Shown here piece by piece: positions 6,712 through 8,657 of a DNA stretch of 8,657 nt. The stretch comes from Negativicutes bacterium (GTDB lineage: Bacteria > Bacillota > Negativicutes > SKW292), in contig JAOAFP010000059.1 in NCBI GenBank assembly GCA_026416215.1, positions 1 to 8,657 of the forward strand, in the 5' to 3' direction. Below the pieces are notes generated by a model that saw only the letters and a list, made by a program, of their open reading frames with translations, ran no database searches and was not told the DNA's origin. The position numbers and the translations under genes are program-made. Each line of letters opens with the position of its first letter. Within the stretch, counting starts at the first letter, position 1.

Positions 6712-7679
6712 GGGCAGGCGACCGCTACCTGAAGTATGCCAAAATGCTGCGGGACATCTATCAGGCCAAGGTTTACAAGCTGCCGGTAAGCCTGCCGGTC
6801 AGCTGTCCCAACCGTGACGGCCGGCTGGCGACCGGTGGCTGTGCTTTCTGTCCGCCGGCCGGTCCCGGTCACGAGGTTCTGCCGGACTGTCTGGGGGTAA
6901 GCGGGCAGCTTGAACGCAACTGGCAGCATATCCGCAGCCGCTATTCGGCCCGTCTGGCAATAGCCTATCTGCAGAACTACAGTAACACTTATATGTCGGC
7001 GGACGAGTTTGCCGGGGTGCTGGCCGAACTGCGGCGGGTAAGGGAACAAGCATTGGTGCCGCTGGTTGGACTGGCGGTAGCCACCCGTCCCGACTGCCTG
7101 CCTGACCGCCATATCGAGCTGCTGGCCGGGCTGGCGGCCGAGGGTTGGCGGGTTAGCCTTGAACTCGGGCTGCAGACTGCCAACTACCGGCTGCTCCGTC
7201 AGCTAAACCGGCAACACGGTCTGGCCGAGTTTATCGATGCAACCCTGCGGGCCAAGCGCCGGGGACTAAAGGTCTGCGGACAGATCATTTTAAACCTGCC
7301 CGGTGACGAGGACGGTGACACGGCCGAAACGGCCAGAATTCTCACCGTTCTGTCGGTTGATGAAGTTAAGGCTCACGCACTTTATCTGGCGGCAGGCAGC
7401 CGGCTGGCCGGTCAATACCTGGCTGGGCAGCTGGAGCTGGGGACGGTGGAGGAATATGTGCGACGGGTGGGAGTCCTGCTGGCGCATCTGGCACCGGATA
7501 TTGCCGTTCAGCGTCTGGTGGGCAGGATTCCGGCCGGGCAGTCGGTGTGGGCCAACTGGTCTCTGTCGTGGTGGCGGATTCAGGCGCTGATCGATGATTA
7601 TCTGGAAAAACACGACATCTGGCAGGGAAAGTCGCTCGGCCACCCGCTCACCCCACCGCCCCGGCCGCCAGGCGGTTGA
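6705..7679 (+). CDS. TIGR01212 family radical SAM protein (YhcC-like)
   Basis: 324-residue radical SAM protein of the TIGR01212/YhcC family, function not established. The N-terminus RYLKYAKMLRDIYQAKVYKL matches the family lead-in. The cluster motif is the family-specific spaced form: C34 in SCPNRDG, then C46 and C49 in GGCAFC (C-x11-C-x2-C). Other family landmarks are LQNYSNTYM, ATRPDCLP, SLELGLQTAN, GQIILNLPGDE and VKAHALYLAAGSRLA. The C-terminal tail LTPPPRPPGG is proline-rich and looks non-conserved. The ATG overlaps the stop of the DUF4080 gene (ATGGTGA at 6705-6711). GGGAGG (6688-6693) lies 11 nt upstream, long but usable, so translational coupling is likely. A GTG at 6708 is an alternative start. 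The pairing suggests the two radical SAM enzymes are needed together or under the same conditions, which is inference. No other pathway gene is visible beside them. Confidence 0.9.
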   Translation: MVRAGDRYLKYAKMLRDIYQAKVYKLPVSLPVSCPNRDGRLATGGCAFCPPAGPGHEVLPDCLGVSGQLERNWQHIRSRYSARLAIAYLQNYSNTYMSADEFAGVLAELRRVREQALVPLVGLAVATRPDCLPDRHIELLAGLAAEGWRVSLELGLQTANYRLLRQLNRQHGLAEFIDATLRAKRRGLKVCGQIILNLPGDEDGDTAETARILTVLSVDEVKAHALYLAAGSRLAGQYLAGQLELGTVEEYVRRVGVLLAHLAPDIAVQRLVGRIPAGQSVWANWSLSWWRIQALIDDYLEKHDIWQGKSLGHPLTPPPRPPGG

Positions 7680-7699
7680 GTTGATTTTTCGGCGTCGGG

Positions 7700-7735
7700 C
7701 AGGAAAAACCAGGAACGATAAAGAAAAGATAAAGA
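7700..7735 (+). repeat. Helically phased short direct repeats upstream of the kinase
   Basis: CAGGAA occurs at 7700-7705 and 7710-7715, a 10-bp period. GATAAAGA occurs at 7717-7724 and 7728-7735, an 11-bp period. The stretch is almost purely purine on the plus strand and contrasts with the GC-rich surroundings. Repeats spaced by about one helical turn just upstream of a promoter-like element suit a dimeric regulator, but short purine repeats also arise by chance. Confidence 0.35.
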
Positions 7736-7761
7736 CAGGGCGGTAAAAATTTTTTTATAAG
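7732..7761 (+). promoter_or_regulatory. Candidate sigma-A promoter of the histidine kinase gene
   Basis: AAGACA (7732-7737, 4 of 6 to TTGACA) and TATAAG (7756-7761, 5 of 6 to TATAAT) are separated by 18 bp containing an A5T7 tract. The region is AT-rich against a GC-rich background and lies after a gene end. Transcription would begin near 7768, leaving only about 12 nt before the ATG at 7780. That would make the message nearly leaderless, or favour a downstream start. Confidence 0.38.
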
Positions 7762-7779
7762 CGTTATGGGTATGCATGC

Positions 7780-8657
7780 ATGAACACACTGGTAATGTTT
7801 AGGGAGGTCGCAAAAAAGGTGGCGGCCGGGGAAGTGGACTGTGAGCAGGCCATGTCGCTGCTGCCCGGTGAGCTGAGCCGTGAGGAACAGAGGGCCTGCC
7901 GGGCAATCGTCGACCTGATTGACGAGCAGCGCAAGGCGGTGGAAACGATTAGGCGGGAAATGCGGCTGAGTGAACTGTCGCAGAACGAATTCATGGCCAC
8001 GGTAAGCCATGAAATCCGCACCCCGCTAAATCCCATTCTCGGTATGACCGAGTTCCTGCTGGCCGGTGAGCTGTCACCCGAGCAGCGCAACGTGCTGACA
8101 ATAATATACAGCTCGGCCGAGCTGTTGTCGTCGCTGATTAATGACATTCTCGACTATTCAAAGATTGTGGCCGGGATGATGAAGCTGGAGAGAGTCCAGT
8201 TTAATCCCACGGCTATTATCGAGGAGTGTATGGAGATGATGGCCGACCGGGCCAGGCGCAAAGGACTGGGACTGTCCGGGTTCTGCGATCCCCGCCTGCC
8301 GGATGTGGTGCTGGGTGATCCGAGCAGGATAAAGCAGATTGCCCTCAACCTGCTGTCAAACGCCATCAAGTTCACCAATACCGGCGAGGTGTCGATCCGA
8401 ATTTTTATCATCGACAGCCGCGACGACATCGACTGCACAAAAATACGGATTCGCGGCGAGGTGCTGGACAGCGGGGTGGGAATTGCCGCCAAGGACATCG
8501 GCAAGCTGTTTCAGCCATTCGTCCAGGCCGATGACAGCATCAGCCGGCGGTTTGGCGGAACTGGTCTGGGACTGGCCATCTGCAAGCGGCTGTGTCAGCT
8601 TATGGGGGGAGATATTGGGGTTGTCAGCGAGCCGGGACGAGGTTCACTGTTCTGGTG
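7780..8657 (+). CDS. Soluble sensor histidine kinase, 3' end outside window
   Basis: The first 292 codons run off the window without a stop. Numbered from ATG 7780, residues 1-70 form a charged helical region with no membrane segment and no PAS, GAF or HAMP domain that I can recognise. Next come the H-box NEFMATVSHEIRTPLNPILG (69-88, phosphorylated H77), the dimerisation helices with NDILDYSKI, the N-box DPSRIKQIALNLLSNAIKFT (180-199), the G1 box DSGVGI (230-235), the F-box IGKLFQPFVQAD and the G2 box RRFGGTGLGLAICKRL. It should autophosphorylate on His and pass the phosphate to a response regulator. The sequence style is that of hybrid kinases, so receiver or Hpt domains may follow outside the window. 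The frame is closed upstream by a TAA at 7744. ATG 7780 has no clear ribosome binding site. GTG 7819 has AGGGAGG (7801-7807) 11 nt upstream and would drop 13 residues. The signal and partner are unknown. Confidence 0.9.
   Translation, partial: MNTLVMFREVAKKVAAGEVDCEQAMSLLPGELSREEQRACRAIVDLIDEQRKAVETIRREMRLSELSQNEFMATVSHEIRTPLNPILGMTEFLLAGELSPEQRNVLTIIYSSAELLSSLINDILDYSKIVAGMMKLERVQFNPTAIIEECMEMMADRARRKGLGLSGFCDPRLPDVVLGDPSRIKQIALNLLSNAIKFTNTGEVSIRIFIIDSRDDIDCTKIRIRGEVLDSGVGIAAKDIGKLFQPFVQADDSISRRFGGTGLGLAICKRLCQLMGGDIGVVSEPGRGSLFW
7801..7807 (+). promoter_or_regulatory. Shine-Dalgarno-like site inside the kinase 5' end
   Basis: AGGGAGG is the only strong ribosome-site match near the kinase start, yet it lies downstream of ATG 7780. 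It could serve GTG 7819 (11-nt spacing, in frame), which makes the true start uncertain. It may equally be just the codons for Arg-Glu. Confidence 0.25.

Noticed and set aside
7655..7689. Possible intrinsic terminator after the TIGR01212 gene: ACCGCC, 10-nt loop, GGCGGT, then T5
   Set aside because: The stem is only 6 bp, overlaps the last codons, and the T run starts 8 nt after the stem, so it does not fit a normal intrinsic terminator.
7764..8504. Minus-strand open frames opposite the histidine kinase (7764-8147 and 8154-8504)
   Set aside because: The plus-strand frame contains all the kinase boxes in order, and the minus frames have Ser/Ile/Arg-rich translations with no motif.

Overview
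The window is GC-rich (above 60% by eye, with very frequent GCCGGC/CCGG words) and densely coded. It looks like a chromosomal segment of a bacterium of the Bacillota (Firmicutes). The main evidence is a run of three genes, an Orn/Lys/Arg decarboxylase-family PLP enzyme (YaaO-like), a thymidylate kinase (Tmk) and a YaaR/DUF327 protein, which matches the yaaO-tmk-(yaaQ/darA)-yaaR block known from Bacillus subtilis and from many Clostridia and Negativicutes. High GC, two radical SAM enzymes and an exported PepF-type peptidase would suit an anaerobic, high-GC clostridial or negativicute lineage. That placement is inference.

Layout. (1) Positions 1-2988, plus strand: a tight probable operon of DUF192, YaaO-like, Tmk and YaaR. 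A stop codon at 15-17 in another frame suggests the operon continues upstream of the window. (2) Positions 3009-4910, minus strand: an M3-family oligoendopeptidase F with an N-terminal signal sequence, convergent with yaaR across only 20 bp. (3) Positions 5008-7679, plus strand: two overlapping radical SAM genes, a B12-binding-type/DUF4080 protein and a TIGR01212 (YhcC-like) protein. (4) Positions 7680-7779: an unusually AT- and purine-rich intergenic region with phased direct repeats and a promoter-like element. (5) Positions 7780 to the end, plus strand: a soluble histidine kinase, cut off by the window edge after its G2 box.

How the genes relate. The first block pairs nucleotide metabolism (dTMP to dTDP) with a poorly understood PLP enzyme and YaaR. 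Neither the cyclic-di-AMP receptor gene darA (yaaQ), usually between tmk and yaaR, nor holB, usually after yaaR, is present. The block is therefore a reduced or rearranged version, ended by the convergent peptidase gene. The two radical SAM genes overlap by 7 nt and are probably translated together, but neither family has a substrate I can name. I see no RNA genes, insertion sequences, CRISPR arrays, prophage genes or defence genes. Nothing here amounts to a clearly new system. The best leads are the coupled radical SAM pair, the kinase's regulatory region and its sensor-less N-terminus, and the altered yaaO-tmk-yaaR locus.
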